Source of the DNA: Gemmatimonadota bacterium
Lineage (GTDB): Bacteria > Gemmatimonadota > Gemmatimonadetes > Gemmatimonadales > GWC2-71-9
Assembly (NCBI GenBank): GCA_029862935.1
Contig: JAOTWK010000216.1
Coordinates: 1-6,237, forward strand
Direction: 5' to 3'
Length of the DNA: 6,237 nt
Of the stretch, positions 5,362-6,237 are shown piece after piece. The position numbers were made by a program, and so were the translations under genes. How positions within the stretch are numbered: position 1 is the stretch's first letter; each line of letters begins with the position of its first letter. Under the pieces are notes generated by a model, which had not been told where the DNA came from, searched no databases, and saw nothing but the letters and a program-made list of their open reading frames with translations.

Positions 5362-6137
5362 CCGCGGAACTCCTCCGCCGTTTCGGCACGACGTGCCGCT
5401 TCAATGATGTCCTGACGCATCCGCGCCATTTCGGCGGCAGCCTGTGCCTGCTCGATATTGCCTTGCGGGAGCGGGAGCAGCGCCAAGAGCGCCGTCGGAA
5501 TCTTGAAGTCCCCCAAGTAGATCCAGTTGCGATCGATCCCCCAGGTGTTGCCGGCGACTTCCGTTGTCCATGTGGGCGGAGCGGGAATCGCGAAGCTGTC
5601 GCGCGGCATCGTGTCGATGTACGCCTTCATACGATCCCGCACCGCGCGCTCGACCCGCGCTACATGGGTGGCAACGTCCGGTGACGGACCCACCACGCCC
5701 AGCTGGGCCTCCATCGTGCGTACCCACAATCGTCCGTCGCCATACCTCGCCCCGATGAGCCGCCAATCGGCCGTTCCGCTCGGCACCGCGATGCTGTCAC
5801 TCACGGGCTCGAAGAGGTCGGTCAGCAGGAACGCCGGGCCCGGGGGCGGAAGCATGGTGTCGATGCGTGCCGACGGCACGATCCCGACCACACGCGCGCC
5901 CGGTCTTCCACCCCCGCCGCTTGGCACGCCACCGTAGGCCGGCATGTCGAGTTGACGCGGCGGCGCCGAACCCGGTGGCACCAAGGTCACCAGCGTGACA
6001 CGCTCCTCCCCAACGAACGTCGGCCCGGCCACCGCGACCAACACCGCGATCACGATCACGTGGAGCACGAGACTCGCCACGCCCCACCAGGGGTTTCCCC
6101 GTTCGGGAGGTGGCAAACGGAAGTGCCGGGAGCTCAC
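5274..6137 (-). CDS. TonB/TolA-like single-pass membrane protein without a TonB C-terminal domain
   Basis: The 287-residue product starts at GTG 6137, overlapping the upstream aminotransferase stop as GTGA. A proline-rich cytoplasmic start (LPPPERGNPWW) leads into one membrane segment, residues 19-38, with S22-x3-H26. In TonB an SxxxH motif at this place contacts ExbB/ExbD. After it come a proline/glycine-rich linker (about 53-100) and a domain at about 120-225 with ADWRLIGARYGDGRLWVR, a helix VARVERAVRDRMKAYID, and NTWGIDRNWIYLGDFKIPTALLALLPLP. The C-terminus (228-283) is a charged R/E/A-rich helix likely to form a coiled coil. No TonB C-terminal fold (YP motif) is visible, so energy transduction is unproven. 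I associate the WGID...WIYLGDFKIP segment with uncharacterised Gemmatimonadota proteins, from memory only. The likely topology is N-in with the bulk in the periplasm. Confidence 0.78.
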   Translation of the reverse strand: MSSRHFRLPPPERGNPWWGVASLVLHVIVIAVLVAVAGPTFVGEERVTLVTLVPPGSAPPRQLDMPAYGGVPSGGGGRPGARVVGIVPSARIDTMLPPPGPAFLLTDLFEPVSDSIAVPSGTADWRLIGARYGDGRLWVRTMEAQLGVVGPSPDVATHVARVERAVRDRMKAYIDTMPRDSFAIPAPPTWTTEVAGNTWGIDRNWIYLGDFKIPTALLALLPLPQGNIEQAQAAAEMARMRQDIIEAARRAETAEEFRGYVEQLRRRKDEEREAERARAAVRDTIKP

Positions 6138-6237
6138 GTGCGCGCTTCCAGCCCGTCAACGGCACGCCGCAGTCGTCCAATCCCCTCGCGGAGCCGCCCA
6201 ACATCCACCGTGAGCGCAATGCGGAAGAACCCCGCAC
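6134..6237 (-). CDS. Probable PLP-dependent aminotransferase, C-terminal 33 codons (partial)
   Basis: Reading leftward from the right edge, codons from 6235 to the TGA at 6136-6134 encode a fragment starting AGFFRIALTVDVGRLREGIG and ending in a basic/leucine-rich helix. The pattern F-R-I-A-L-T, then a short loop and an amphipathic helix R-L-R-E-G-I-x-R-L-R-R-A, is the usual C-terminal end of class I/II (fold type I) aminotransferases. The catalytic lysine and all cofactor residues lie outside the window, so substrate and exact family cannot be given. The stop overlaps the GTG of the TonB-like gene by 4 bases, implying co-transcription and coupled translation. Confidence 0.6.
   Translation of the reverse strand, partial: AGFFRIALTVDVGRLREGIGRLRRAVDGLEART

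Noticed and set aside
5259..5684. Plus-strand frame of 141 codons opposite the TonB-like gene
   Set aside because: It is a composition shadow with no initiation signal; the minus-strand protein has a coherent membrane segment and coiled coil.

Overview
The window is a high-GC bacterial chromosome segment that most resembles Gemmatimonadota. I infer this from three things: the short GluRS form, a TonB-like membrane protein of a type I associate with that phylum, and surface lipoproteins built from Ig-like repeats with a CYAL...GPW-type lipoprotein nearby. It is an inference from protein style and was not checked by database search.

Layout. Positions 1-2136 (minus strand) are one uninterrupted reading frame that runs off the left edge. 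It encodes a large secreted or surface protein: a signal sequence, several non-identical Ig-like domains, then tandem 91-residue Ig-like repeats with an exact 273-bp period. Positions 2137-2652 have no convincing protein gene. They hold the leader of the minus-strand gene (exact TTGACA box, a dyad, a G8 tract), a possible promoter facing right, and a serine tRNA(GCU)-like sequence whose 3' two thirds is good but whose 5' part is degenerate. Positions 2653-3972 encode glutamyl-tRNA synthetase (gltX), starting 14 bases after the tRNA-like sequence with no Shine-Dalgarno site. Positions 4033-5130 hold small secreted proteins on the plus strand: a lipoprotein with a Tat-like signal, a 34-codon membrane or secreted peptide overlapping it by 4 bases, and a second lipoprotein starting one base after that peptide ends. 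A further small ORF at 5149 has the best ribosome binding site in the window but runs into a convergent gene. Positions 5274-6237 (minus strand) hold the last 33 codons of a probable PLP-dependent aminotransferase, coupled by a GTGA overlap to a TonB/TolA-like single-pass membrane protein that lacks a recognisable TonB C-terminal domain.

How the parts work together. Only gltX has a certain function, charging tRNA-Glu for translation. The other products are mostly exported: a repetitive surface protein, two lipoproteins and a periplasm-facing membrane protein, consistent with a diderm cell envelope. I see no mobile element, CRISPR array, toxin-antitoxin pair or defence system. The least ordinary items are the repeat protein with its G8 leader tract, the decayed tRNA-Ser beside gltX, and the tightly packed cluster of tiny secreted products.
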